64,000 nt of DNA from Euglena gracilis (Eukaryota; Euglenida; Euglenophyceae; Euglenales), in NCBI GenBank assembly GCA_039621445.1, contig CP154956.1:75988192-76052191 (forward strand). The letters run 5' to 3'. Every line of letters begins with the position of its first letter. Positions within the stretch are counted from its first letter, which is position 1. Below the pieces are notes generated by a model. That model was not told where the DNA came from. It saw nothing but the letters and a program-made list of their open reading frames with translations, and did no database searches. The translations under genes were made by a program, and so were the position numbers. Positions 13,293 to 24,848 of this stretch are shown here, piece after piece.

Positions 13293-13822
13293 GAGATCAC
13301 CTCATAAACCTGAATGCCTGCTCCGCCGTGCACTGGAAAAATGGAATGCGGGGTCTACGGATGTGCAGGATTACACAAGGCAAAAATTTTCTTCGCACCC
13401 AACCTCCCTCGGTCCATCTAGATGTGTACAAAAAAGCTGCATAAATGAAATACAAATCAGGGTTTTTCATTATTACGTGCTGACGGCCAAAAATCCTATA
13501 CGTGATTTACGTGATTTTACGTGATTTTACATGATTTTACATGATTTACGTGCAGGCCAAAAAATTTCCGGTTTTTTTTACACCAATGCACTGGGAACCA
13601 GAACTTAATGAATGAAAAACCTTTCATGTGTAATTTCATTCCAAAAAAAAGCACAAATGTGATGTGTGGGATGTTTGGGATCCAATTCAGCATGCCAAAC
13701 TCAAGAGATCACACCAAAATGCTGGCCCAGATGAGCAAAAAAAAACAATCAGCTCTTTGCGATCAGAATGGTGGCTGAGTCAAGCAACGTTCAGCACGGT
13801 GTCCTGTCAAAAACACTAATCA

Positions 13823-14958
13823 GCTAGCGTTCTTTGAAGCAGAACGAAAAGTAGCAAATCTGCTGCATCATTGGGTCAGGAATCTGCTCCGCATCACCGT
13901 TGCAGAACAGCACAACCGCTGTCTCGCGGAAGGCCTTGCTCAAGCGCTGCCGGTTCTGTCAGTGACGCCTGCTAAGCTAAAGCTCCTCTCGATGCCAGCA
14001 GAGGAAATTGGGCCAATGTCCTTGCTGACCTCCCTGAGTTTGTTTCGCTGACATGGTGTCTTCCGATGTTGTCTGCTCATTCTCCCCATTGACAATCACC
14101 CTGCTGTTTGCAAATTACAGTTGTTCTCCTCAGCTTAAAGAATGAACTAGAAGGAGAAAACAAAAATGATGCCACCAACACTGCCACGTTTTCAATATGA
14201 ACAGCTTTTGAGCAAAGCAATGACATGGAAACCACAGATATGGGGCAACAGCATCTGCTAGCGGTCCTCCCCTGCAAAAGAATGGGAAAAAAAGGAAACT
14301 CAGCCTGTTCCTTCAAATTGTGCACACCAGGATTTCCAAAAATTCCTAATGTCAACCACAGAGTTCACGGGAGTACAATCCACGTTGCAGTACCTAGCCC
14401 ATTCTTCTTTCAAATCGGAAATAGTTTTCTCTTTCCTTGCTTTGAGATCATCATCATCGTCCTCCTCGACCTGAATGTGACATGAAACTTTATTTTTGTC
14501 AGCTGCCACAAAATCATCGTTGATTTTCTCTTTCACGGTCACCTGTAGAATATCCTTCAAATCAGCAGTTTTAGATTTCTTGCGTGTGGGCTGACTTTCT
14601 GCATCTTCGGCAATCCTTTCAGAAGCAGAACCTAAGCAGAAAATAATTTTAAAAAATACCCAAAACGTTTTCAAACCTGGGTTATTCACAACACGCGGTT
14701 TTTGGGCTACATTCTTCAAGTGCTTCGCACATTTCACATGGTTTGCAGCAGTACACTTTTCCTTGAAACCAAGGGAAATGTCACAGTATGTGCACCAAAG
14801 CAAATTCCCACGAACTCCCATCACTCCTGGGAACTGAGCGGCACGACTTTCTGGTGTGGCTTTTGCACCTCGGACCCATTTGCGACACTGCTTCCCTTTG
14901 TCAGTTACCACTGCCGCAGTTTCTGCAATTCCTTCATCAGAATCAGACATGCGTCCTG
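13823..14958 (-). pseudogene. broken hAT transposase with BED-type finger
   Basis: Minus strand. After a typical acceptor near 14959, an exon starts MSDSDEGIAETAAVV and holds a BED/C2H2-like finger: LLWCTYCDISLGFKEKC followed by NHVKCAKHLKN (C-x2-C, then H-x5-H). A donor near 14684 and an acceptor near 14633 lead to a second exon with RKKSKTADLKDILQ and an acidic EEDDDDD run. Further on, 14050-13823 holds the hAT C-terminal dimerisation signature, SSAGIERSFSLAG. The reading frame then shifts before QNRQRLSKAFRETAVVLF. The catalytic core of a normal hAT transposase (600 residues or more) is missing. With the frameshift this makes it non-functional. Confidence 0.7.
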
Positions 14959-15132
14959 CAAAAAAAAGCAAAATTGAAACAAACAATTTCCTTGAAACCC
15001 TGGGGAAGATCTGATCCATGGTTGCATAAAACTGGGTGTTGAGAAACACCATTATATCTGCGATGCACTTGCCTTCGACCCAGACGTCCTGAGAAAAAGG
15101 CAAAAACATTTTATCGCCTTTGATTGTCATAA

Positions 15133-15518
15133 CCCCCCCCCCAAATAACGGGGCGGGGTGCCCCGTTACTGGGGCCATCATTTTGACCCTCCCTGCCCCG
15201 TTAATCGGGCACTACCTGCCATCATCAAACGTTGGATCCCGCCCCGATTTTCACTACTAATGGACCCCCCTGGCCTGGGGGGATAACTGGTAAATCCCTG
15301 CCATACACACAGATATGCATGCATGTTTGTATACATATGTACATATATGTACTCGCGGCAGGCAAGAATTGTGGAAGTGGAATATTTTCGTCCTCACTAA
15401 CCTCTTGGACCAAAAAACTGAGGGTGCCCCGTTATTGGAACCATCTTTTTCAGCCTTCCCCCCGCCCCATTATTCGGGCACTGCCCACTCAAAGGGCACT
15501 GCCCCGTTATTTGGGGGG
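15133..15518. mobile_element. 386-bp inverted-repeat element nested in the hAT
   Basis: The left end is a C-run followed by CCAAATAACGGGGC; the right end is GCCCCGTTATTTGG followed by a G-run, its complement. The unit GCCCCGTTA recurs inside, in both orientations. No coding potential is seen. It sits within the 5' part of the hAT and so is the younger insertion. No clear target duplication. Confidence 0.7.
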
Positions 15519-15625
15519 TTTACGTGATTTTACATGATTTACGTGATTTTCCAAAAAAAAAAGGATTTACGTGATTTTACGTGATTTACGTGATTTTACG
15601 TGGCACGTAATGATGAAAAACCCTG

Positions 15626-16080
15626 TACAAATGCATATCATCAGGTTCGCTGTTCAGGCCTTTGCGGAAAGAGAACCAACTCACCTACAGTGCCCAGCTG
15701 GGCTTGGCTGAGGACGCCACTGCTTCAAGTTCAGGCATTCCCATCGCACCACCGCCTGAGAAAACCCGCCGCCAACAACGTCACTTGCTTGCCACAGGGA
15801 GGGTCGATGGAGGCAGCAGTGGACAGGGAGGCCTTGAGGGCAGTGGCCGACGTGCCGACAACGCACGCTTCCCCGCACTGAAATCGACTTGCCCCAAAAT
15901 CCTCCTTGCGACGTCGGCAATGTATTGTTATATTGAGGGTGGAAGGAAGGGGGGCTTAGTGTGGCTCCTTGTCTCTCGGCTGGCGATGATGCTGGTTGAC
16001 AACCACTTGGGCGGCCCACCAAAGCCATGGCCCAATGGCATCACCCGAAACTAACTTCTCCCACTGGCAACGTCCCACTT
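15626..16080. other. GC-rich island, possible exon remnant
   Basis: Immediately right of the hAT. Open on plus (KENQLTYSAQLGLAEDATAS, then Gly/Ser-rich) for about 250 bases. Not recognised; could be host coding sequence that the hAT entered. Confidence 0.3.
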
Positions 16081-19028
16081 AGGCGGCCGAATTCGCACTT
16101 AAGCTTTTCTCCTTTGGATGCGCGCAATTGCGCAAATGTACCATTTTTTTGTAACCCCTGGGACCCTGTACCCTGACACCCAGAACACGATTTAAGAACC
16201 GTTACACCCATCTATTGGAGGGGATTAACTCCCAGTGGTCTGGTGTGCATGCTGCTTACCGGGTGACGTCAATAGGGCTGGGGGTGCGACTGGTGCTGTT
16301 GTACATCAAGCGGGAGAGAGGCACACACCCCTTGTTACGACACTTGGAAACGGTGCTGATGTGCTGGCTGAACTGGCTTGGACACTGCCGCCACCGGTGA
16401 GAACACACGGGGCCTCATTAGATCACACCACCACAGACACACAGACTACGTACGTGAGGCAGCCGCCACGCAATTGATGTGTGTTTGTGCGCGCAATTGC
16501 GCAAATAAAACACAAACCGATGATGATAAAATGACGTGTTGGTGGGCGCAAATGCGCGCATAAACAAATTTGTTGGTGTGCGCATTTGCGCAAATGCGCG
16601 CACCACCATGTTTATGTTTACTTGCGCAAATGTGCCCACCAACATGTACTTTAACTTTCCATGTTAAAAGACACCAATGAGGACCATGACCCTATGAGGT
16701 TTAAAAACGTGATGGACGTGTTGATGCGCGCAGTTGCGCAAATAAACATAATTACGTTTGTGCGCGCATTTGCGCAAATGCGCAAACAAACATTTAATAC
16801 ACCGCTTCAAAATGATGTGTTTGTAGGAGCCTTAGAGCACACAAGCAAAGTTGTGTTTATTTGCGCAAATGCGCGCACCAACACACATCAGTTGTGCGAT
16901 ACCATCTCCTCCTCCGTGACAGCTGGTGAACGCAACTCCTCACGTCAACCAATGATTTACACCACAATTACATGCTGATGAAATTTGTGGTGAGAGGTGG
17001 TGTGGAGTGTTCACTGGAACACGGCATGTGACTGGCCAAAATTTGCCTGTCTCATGTGTGTACATTTGCACTGCTGTTACCCGGCCCACACGACCTGTTG
17101 TTTTGGCGTCATCCGTTTGGCAGTTAAACGTACTGAATTGATGACGTGCAAACTACCAGTGACTGTTGGACACCTTTTCTGCAACAGGACTGCGTTACAA
17201 GAAGACAAAATTTGGCACCTGAAACACCCGGGACGTGTCGGGCCGGAGTCCGTTTTACGGTTTTTTGTGCCATTTTTCCCTTGAAAAACGTAAAAAAACA
17301 CCGGTTTTTGTGCATAATTTGGGGGGAGTGGGTCCCACCGCTTTGATGCACCCAATGCAGGGGTAAAGCTTCACCACTTCCTTGCATCCAAAGTAATAGG
17401 TGTTTGAGGGCTATCTCTCTCCGGCTGCTGGTTGCCATGCACTGGCACCACGTCATACCCCCAGTCTTACACCCCGGTTGCGGGGTATAACGTGGCCGCT
17501 TCGGTGTGTGTTGTTGCGCTGGGGAGGTGGATGCCGGTCTGGTGGGTGCTGAAGCATCAGCAGCTGATGGGGCTTTAACAGCGGAGCCCAGGCCGCAGGT
17601 CAGCGGCAGGACCCTTGGGACCCACAAATTGGGGCCGGTGGACGTGTACCGTTACTGGGTGGCTGTGCACCCACCATCAAGAGATCCTGTGTCTCCATCT
17701 TTTGTGGGACCTGTCAATGGTAAAAAAACGGCACCGTAACACCATATACGGAGGGGACGGTGTGGTCATTTGGGTTGAACCCACTCAGAAGCCACAAGGT
17801 AGCTGTAGGAGGGCCAAATGAAGTTACTTATTGCTCCTCCATTGGTGGTTTATTTGCGCATTTGCGCACATCACGTTGTTTTATTTGCGCAAATGCGCAA
17901 ATAAAACAGATGTAAACTGAACAATTTACATCTGGTGAATTTGCGCATTTGCGCCCACAAACAACGGGATGCGCGCAAATGCGCAAATAAACCACTTCCG
18001 CTGTCGGCGTTTGACGGCTGTGTTTCTGTCACACCGTTCTTCTTTGCGTTTACGGGCGCAAATGCGCGCACCAACACAAAACATGTTTATGCGCGCATTT
18101 GCGCAAATGCGCGCATAAACATGTTTTGTGTTGGTGCGCGCATTTGCGCCCGTAAGCTTGCGCGTTGACAAACAGTGTGACAAACCCACCAACTGGATGG
18201 CCCGTTGGTCCGTGCCGTCACGGCCTCTTTGTCACACCGGTTATCAACGGCGTCAGTTCGTGGGTGCCAAAGTCCATTTCTTGAAGCACATAATTGTGTT
18301 TATTTGCGCAATTGCGCGCATCAACATAAACATGTTGGTGCGCGCATTTGCGCGCATCAAACGCAATTTTGTCCTTCCAGTGTTTGGCTTTTTCTGCAGG
18401 GTTCTTTGCCACACAACTGGTTGTGCGCATCCCGGGTATAAGCCGGGTGAGACGCCCGTCCTCTCCATTCCCTTCGTTCCCTGCGGACCCCATTTCTTTC
18501 CCCTCTGCGCGTCCCTTGCCAAACACCCCGCACTCACCTGCGTCCTTCTCGCCGGCTTGGTCACACCACACCCACAACCCCCGGACCCTCCTCCCCGGGC
18601 TTTAACAAACAGCCCACAAACACCACACCAAGGCGCCGCAAGCAACGCAGTCCGGCAAACACCCGGGACGCACACCGCTGACAGCTCGGACACACCCGGA
18701 GACACAGCCGAAAGGAATAACAGGGGTAGTAAAGGTCCCGTTCCCATGGTGCTTTTTTGCGTTTTTTTCAGGGTGGGCCGGCAGGGTCCCGTAGGTTTGG
18801 GCCCACAAAATCCTTTCCGACACACCCCAAAATCACTGTTTTTCGCCAGAGTCCCGGGGGTCTCCCAGCCAAAAACATAATTTCGCTCGTTTTTTTGCAC
18901 TCTCTTGTTCACGTGTTTTCAAACCCCTGTGACCTTCACAGCCGAAACAAAGCAGAATCAAAAAAATCGTAAATTTGCGCAAATGCGCAAATCAAACGGA
19001 AAAAGCTTAAATGCGAATTAGGCCGCCT
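16081..19028. mobile_element. palindrome-rich TIR element, copy 1 (2948 bp)
   Basis: It begins AGGCGGCCGAATTCGCACTT and ends with the near complement (reverse read: AGGCGGCCTAATTCGCATTT); both ends continue into AAGCTTTT and a TTGCGCAA palindrome. Roughly twenty copies of TTGCGCAA or TTTGCGCAAATGCGCGC are scattered through it, often flanked by CAAAC or AACA. The middle has two blocks free of the motif. No transposase is recognisable. Short ORFs shared with copy 2 are 16215-16400 (+), 17124-17627 (-) and 18253-18912 (-). Probably non-autonomous, or of an unknown class. Target duplication not obvious. Confidence 0.8.
18050..18155. repeat. perfect 106-bp palindrome
   Basis: Every base of 18050-18102 pairs with 18103-18155. 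The centre is TTTGCGCAAA inside a GCGCGC-flanked unit, and the arms contain AACACAAAACATG. It lies in TIR element copy 1. The matching place in copy 2 (about 22328-22443) is still palindromic but imperfect. Confidence 0.9.
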
Positions 19029-20333
19029 CATCAACAGGTTCACCCGAAGCAGGGACCAGAGATTCTCTTAGCGACCCAAGGAGGGGGGGGGGCACTCTTT
19101 CCCAGATCCGAACCCACCCACCCACTGTTTTCAAAAACCCATCCATGCACCCACCCACCCACCACCCAGCCAAATTCTAGTTGCATCCCCTTGAAAAATT
19201 CTTCCGACCGCCATCGCCCCAAATGTAAAATGAATGCATGGCAGGAACCCTGACAGTTTCATGGAATTACTGTGACAGTTTCCTGGGTAGGGCAGTTACA
19301 AGGAAAGGCAACAGGCCTAGATCCTTACAGGTTGGTTGTCACCAGGGACCCTGACTTCCTATGATGAGGGGTTGGCCAGCACCAAGGACCAGGGGTTTTT
19401 TTTAAGACCGGGGGGGGGGAGGGGGGGTGCACCCCCCCCACCCACCCCCCGGGGGGCCCCCCCCCCGGGGGGGGGGGGGGCGGGTCCCGAGGGACCCACA
19501 AAAAATGGCCGAAAAATCGCGAAAAGTGCTAAAAATAGAATTTTTTTCGGCGCCTGCGGCGCCGAAAAGTATATCCCACCCCCTTAGTTGCACTAAGGCT
19601 TCTTGTCTGTTTATGGCCGGCGCTAACTTCGCTTCTGGCTCAGTTTGCTGCGTATATCCCACCCCCTCCGGGGGGACCCCCCCGGGGGGGGGCTCGGCCG
19701 GATCCACCCACCCTCCCCCCCCTCCCCCCCCCCCCGGGGGTCCACGACTGAAAAAACCCCTGCCAAGGACCCAGACACGTTTTCCAGGCTGGACCCTGGC
19801 AGGTTCTTGGATATGAATCTCCAGGGGGTGGGTGTGTGAGAATCTTCCGCCAGTGTCAATCAATTTTTACAACAAAAAAACCTTCAAAAAGCAACCTGTT
19901 CACCCGATGCAATCTTAGGCAGCGCTAATTGCCCAACCATTTTTTTTGTGTTTTTTTTTGATGTTTTTTTGGCTGTTTTAAAACCCCCCTAAAAGGGCAC
20001 AAAATATTAGGCTGAGAGGGGTATCATCCACAAACACGAACTCTTCTCATTCTCAAATCCTTCTGCGCGGGTTTCCGCCTGAAAGATCCCCAGCTCACCC
20101 ACATCATTCAAATGCCATGTGTGCTGCATCCTCACCCCGACACAGCACCATCCACCAAACAAAATAAAAATCCAACACAACATGCCCACCCATTCTTGGC
20201 AGCTGTGCTTGAAGCTTTCTAACGTTTCATCCATTCATGTGCGCGGAGATCCGCCTGCAAACGGTCTGACAAAAACTTCCCTGTTTCCGCACCGCCTCAA
20301 ACAAAAAAATTTGAGCAGAGCTTTCTCTTTCTT
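19029..20333. other. spacer between the two large TIR elements
   Basis: Holds CACCCACCCA runs, a C/G-run element (19400-19745) with a GGCGCCTGCGGCGCC hairpin and the inverted 59-bp core, then unremarkable sequence. No gene. Confidence 0.5.
19580..19638. repeat. conserved 59-bp core, copy 3 (inverted)
   Basis: The reverse complement of copy 1 with essentially no change, embedded in an unrelated C/G-run element (19400-19745). The GTACCTGGCCA flank is absent here. Confidence 0.7.
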
Positions 20334-23300
20334 AGGCGGCCGAATTCGCACTTAAGCTTTTTTCCTTTTGATGCGCGCAATTGCGCAAATTTACGATTTT
20401 TTTGTAACCCCTGGGACCCTGTACCCTGACACCCAGAACACGATATATGAGCTATGACACCCCTCCACTGGAGGGGATTGACTGCCAGTGGTCTGGTGTG
20501 CATGCTGCTTGCCAGGTGACGTTAATAGGGCTGGGGGTGAGACTTGTGCTGTTGTACATCAAACGGGAGAGAGGCACACACCCCTTGTTACGACACTTGG
20601 AAACGGTGCTGACGTGCTGCCTGAACTGGCTTGGACACTGCCGCCACCGGTGAGAACACACTGAGTCTCATTAGATCACAAAACCAGAGACACACAGACT
20701 ACGTGAGCCAGTCATCACGCAACTGATGTGTGTTTATGGGCGCAATTGCGCAAATAAAAACAATTGTGTTTATGGGCGCATTTGCGCAAATAAAACGTCC
20801 ACCGCTGATGATAAAATGACGTGTTTATGGGCGCCAGTGCGCGCACCAACAAATTTGTTTATGTGCGCATTTGCGCAAATGCGCACACCACCAAATGCGT
20901 TTGATGCGCGCATTTCCGCCCACCAAACACGTACGTTTTCCTTCCATGTTAAAAGACATCTTAAGGACCATGAACTAGAAGGTTTAAAAACGTGATGGAC
21001 GTGTTGGTGCGCGCAATTGCGCAAATAAAGACACTTATGTTGATGCGCGCATTTGCGCAAATGCGCGCATCAAACGTTAATAAACCGCTTCAAAATGATG
21101 TGTTTGTAGGGCCCTTAGAGCACATAAACAAAGTTTGTTTATTTGCGCAAATGCGCGCATCAAAACACATCAGTTGTGGGATACCATCTCCTGCTCCGTG
21201 ATGGCTGGCGAACGCAATTCCTCACGCCAACCATTGATTTGCACCAAGATTACGTGGTGATGAAATTGGTGGTGAGAGGCAGTGTGGAGTGTTCACTGGA
21301 ACACGGCATGTGACTGGCCAAGATTTGCCTGCCTTACGTGTGTACATTTGCACTGCTGTTCCCCGGCCCGAACGGCCTGTTGTTTTGGCGTCATGCGTTT
21401 GGCAGTTAAATGTAATGAATTGATGACGTGCAAACGACCTGTGACTGTTGGACACCTTTTCTGCAACAGGACTGCGTTACAAGAAGACAAAATTTGGCAC
21501 CTGAAACACCCGGGACGTGTCGGGCCGGAGTCCGTTTTACGGTTTTTTGTGCCATTTTTCCCTTGAAGAACGTAAAAAACACCGATTTTTGCGCATAATT
21601 TGGGGGGAGTGGGTCCCACCGCTTTGATGCACCCAATGCAGGGGTAAAGGTTCACCACTTCCTTGCATCCAAAGGAATGGGTGCTTGAGGGCTACCTCTC
21701 TTCGGCTGTTGGTTGCCATGCACTGGCACCACGTCGTCCCCCCAGTCTTACACCCCGGTGGCGGGGTATAACGTGGCCGCTGTGGTGGGTGTCGTTGCAC
21801 CGGGGAGGTCGATGCTGGCCTGCTGGGTGCTGAAGCATCAGCAGCTGATGGGGCTGCAGCGGCGGAGCCGAAGCCACAGGCCAGCCGCAGGGCCCTTGGG
21901 AACCAAAAATTGGTGCCGGTGGACGTGCACCGTTACTGGGTGGCTGTGCACCCACCATCAAAAGATGCTATGTCTCCATCTTTTGCCGGGCCTGTCGATG
22001 GTCCAAAAAGGGCACCGTAACACCATATCCCGGAGGGGACGGTGTAGTCATTTGGGTTGAACCCACTCAGAAGCCACTAAGGGTGGCTGTAGGAGCGCCA
22101 AAGGAAGTCACTTATTACTCCTCCATTGGTGGTTTACTTGCGCATTTGCGCGCATCACGTTGTTTTATGGACGCAAATGCGCAAATAAAACAGATGTAAA
22201 ATGAACAATTTACATCTGTTTTATTTGCGCATTTGCGCCCACAAACAACGGGATGCGCGCAAATGCGCAAATAAACCACTTCCGCTGTCGGCGTTTGACG
22301 GCTGTGTTTCTGTCACACCGTTCTTCTTTGTTTATTTGCGCAAATGCGCGCATCAAACACAAAACATGTTTTATGCGCGCATTTGCGCAAATGCGCGCAT
22401 CAACATGTTTTGTGTTTGGTGCGCGCATTTGCGCGCATAAGCTTGCGCGTTGACAAACAGTGTGACAAATCCACCAACTGGATGGCCCGTTGGTCCTTGT
22501 CGTCACGCCCCCTTTGTCACACCCGTTTATCAACGGCGTCAGATCGTGGGTGCCAAAGCCCCATCCTTGAAGGACATATTTGTGTTTATGCGCGCAATTG
22601 CGCGCATCAACACAAACATGTTTGATGCGCGCATTTGCGCGCATCAAACACAATTTTCTTCGCAGGTTCTTTGCCACACAACTGGTTGTGTGGGTCTCGG
22701 GTATAAGCCGGGGGGGAGACACCCGTCCCCTTCATTCCTTTCATTCCCTGCGGACCCTGTTTCTTCCCCCTCTGCACATCCCTTGCCAAAACCCCGTACT
22801 CACCTTCCTTCCCCAGCGTCCTTCCCGTCGGCTCGGTCACACCACACCCACACCCCCTGGCACTTCCTCCCCGCACTTTAACAAACAGCCCAAAAACACC
22901 ACACCAAGGCGCCGCAAGCAAAACAGTCCGGCAAACACCCGGGACTCACACCGCCGGCAGCTCGGACACACCCGGGGACACAGCCGAAAGGAGCAACAGG
23001 GGCAGTAAAGGTCCCGTTCCTATGGTGCTTTTTTGCGTTTTTTTCAGGGTGGGCCGGCAGGGTCCCGTAGGTTTGGGCCCACAAAGTCCTTCCCGACACC
23101 CCCAAAAATCACTGTTTTTCGCCAAAGTCCCGGGGGTCTCACAGCCAAAATCAGAATTTCGATCGTTTTTTGCACTCTCTTGTTCACGTGTTTTCACACC
23201 CCCCGGCAGGGTTCGATATAAGGACAGGTGGGGGGGGGGGGTGGTCCGGACCCCCCCCTGCGGGCCAGGAGGGGGGGGGGGGGGGGGGGGGACCCCCCCC

Positions 23301-23753
23301 CCCACCTAAACAGGTGCGCGGTCAGGGTGGCCCAATTTTCAGCCCGGCGCGAAGCGCCGGGCCGAAAATTTTTGACCCCCCAAAACGACCAAAAGTGCCA
23401 TTTTGGGCACTTTTTGGGCAAAAATGTGCCAAAAATGCAAAAAATTTTCGGCGCGAAGCGCCGGAGGAAAAAATTGACCCTTTTTGGGGGGGGTCAATTT
23501 TTGCCCCCGAGGGTCGGTCCGGACCCCCCTTGCAGGTGGGGGGGGGGGGTGGTCCGGACCCCCCCCTGCGGGCCAGGAGGGGGGGGGGGGGGGGGGGGAC
23601 ACCCCCCCCCACCTAAACCATGTACGCCCTCCTTATATCGAACCCTGCCCCCCGGACCTTCACAGCCGAAACAGAGCACAATCAAAAAAAATCGTAAATT
23701 TGCGCAAATGCGCGCATCAAACGAAAAAAGCTTAAGTGCGAATTAGGCCGCCT
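20334..23753. mobile_element. palindrome-rich TIR element, copy 2 (3420 bp)
   Basis: Colinear with copy 1 over its full length at high but incomplete identity, with the same ends (AGGCGGCCGAATTCGCACTT and its complement). The inverted repeat extends three more bases here (CTT/AAG). It is longer mainly because of the 441-bp MITE at 23207-23647. TTTGAGCAGA occurs just outside both ends (about 20310 and 23761). The ORF of copy 1 on the minus strand at 17124-17627 is shifted here, which argues against selection for that protein. Confidence 0.8.
23207..23647. mobile_element. 441-bp hAT-type MITE with exact 8-bp duplication
   Basis: Perfect 17-bp terminal inverted repeats, CAGGGTTCGATATAAGG. The flanks are CCCCCCGG on both sides, a perfect 8-bp direct repeat. 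Copy 1 of the host element lacks the insert at the matching place (about 18930), so the empty site is visible in the same window. The interior is G/C-run rich, with GCGCGAAGCGCC mini-hairpins. Confidence 0.85.
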
Positions 23754-24757
23754 AAGTCTTTGAGCAGATCTCTCAGCAGAGGTTGACAGGTGGGGAAAAA
23801 TGTTCCGTTTTGTGTGGCCCAGCTGTGTCATCAGCAGGGAACTTGTGCGCTGACAAATTAAGGACACCACGCTCAAACCGCATCCCATTTCAGTTCACCT
23901 TGGCCGCAAGTTTCTCAAAGTTCTTGAACTTGTGATGGCAAGAATGGTGTTGAAGCCTTTCCCAACCCCTCTGTTCCGGATAACAGCACAAGCAACCACG
24001 CCCCCCTCCTTCCCTGCCTTCCTGGTCCAACTGTCATCCCGCGCCGCCAAATGATACGGTGTGGTGCACAGCCCAGGAGGAGGGGGATGCTGGGGAGCTT
24101 GTAAACCAATCACACCCGGGGCAAGCACACACAGCGCACACCTTGTTGCGGAAACATCACTGCTTTAGGCGGTAAACCGCCGAAACCTCATTTTTACCTT
24201 TCTTCCCAGCCCGGTCCCCTCCGTTAGGGCAGCATATCTTCATCACAAAAACAAATTTTGCGTGGTTTACCGCCTGAAACATCCCTTCCAGAAATTATAG
24301 CATCTTTTGGGCAGTGTTGTGTGTTCACCTCCCCCATCACTGGACCTCGGGAATCAGGAGACGTTCAAAAATAGGAGGGTTGCTTAGGCGGTTGCTTCTT
24401 CTTCACCTGCAACACCGTGTCACCCCCCTCCAGAGGGGGCGTCCGGTAGCTTCGCCAAACAACCGGGGCTCCGGAGGCCAGGTGTTCTCAGGGTGTTTTC
24501 TGTTTTTTCAGATTTTCAAGTCATTCCAGGGGGGTGTTTTCCAAAACCCCCCCTAAAACAACCATAAATTTTCAAAATCGCCATTTTTCAAAATGCCTAA
24601 AATGGACCCAAAACCACCCAAATTTTTGTGCTGGTGTCACCCTCTCAAATTTTTGAGCACAAAACGGTGGAGTATCGTAAGCGGAAACCCCCGCACCTCA
24701 AACGCACAGAAATTGGAAAAAAAATTGGGCAATTAGCGCCGCCTAAGGCAATAACAA
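23754..24757. other. spacer with AGGCGG-type termini
   Basis: TTTAGGCGGTAAACCGCC (24167) and GGTTTACCGCCTGAAA (24272), then CTTAGGCGG (24384) and CCGCCTAAGG (24735), look like ends of small elements that share the AGGCGG start of the large TIR family. Confidence 0.35.
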
Positions 24758-24845
24758 TTGGACCAAAATTCAACGTTGTATCCTCTCAATGTCCCCTAAA
24801 ATTCCCACTAAAAATGAAGAACGGAGGAATGATGAAAAAAAAGTT
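24758..24845 (+). repeat. dispersed 85-bp repeat, copy 2
   Basis: Same unit as 13209-13292 with scattered differences. Neither copy lies in a recognisable gene. Confidence 0.7.
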
Positions 24846-24848
24846 CAT

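Larger units (their letters stand above)
13458..15625. mobile_element. hAT transposon, internally deleted
   Basis: The ends are inverted repeats starting CAGGGTTTTTCAT (left) and its complement at 15613-15625. Both continue into ATTACGTG and subterminal repeats of the type ACGTGATTTTACGTG. The flanks carry TACAAAT at 13451-13457 and 15626-15632, a 7-bp direct repeat (8 bp with one mismatch), as expected for hAT. It encloses the broken transposase and a second element at 15133-15518. Confidence 0.85.

Noticed and set aside
18253-18912. 219-codon minus-strand frame in TIR copy 1 as a possible element protein
   Set aside because: Copy 2 breaks it into pieces, and much of it reads the palindromes; no domain.
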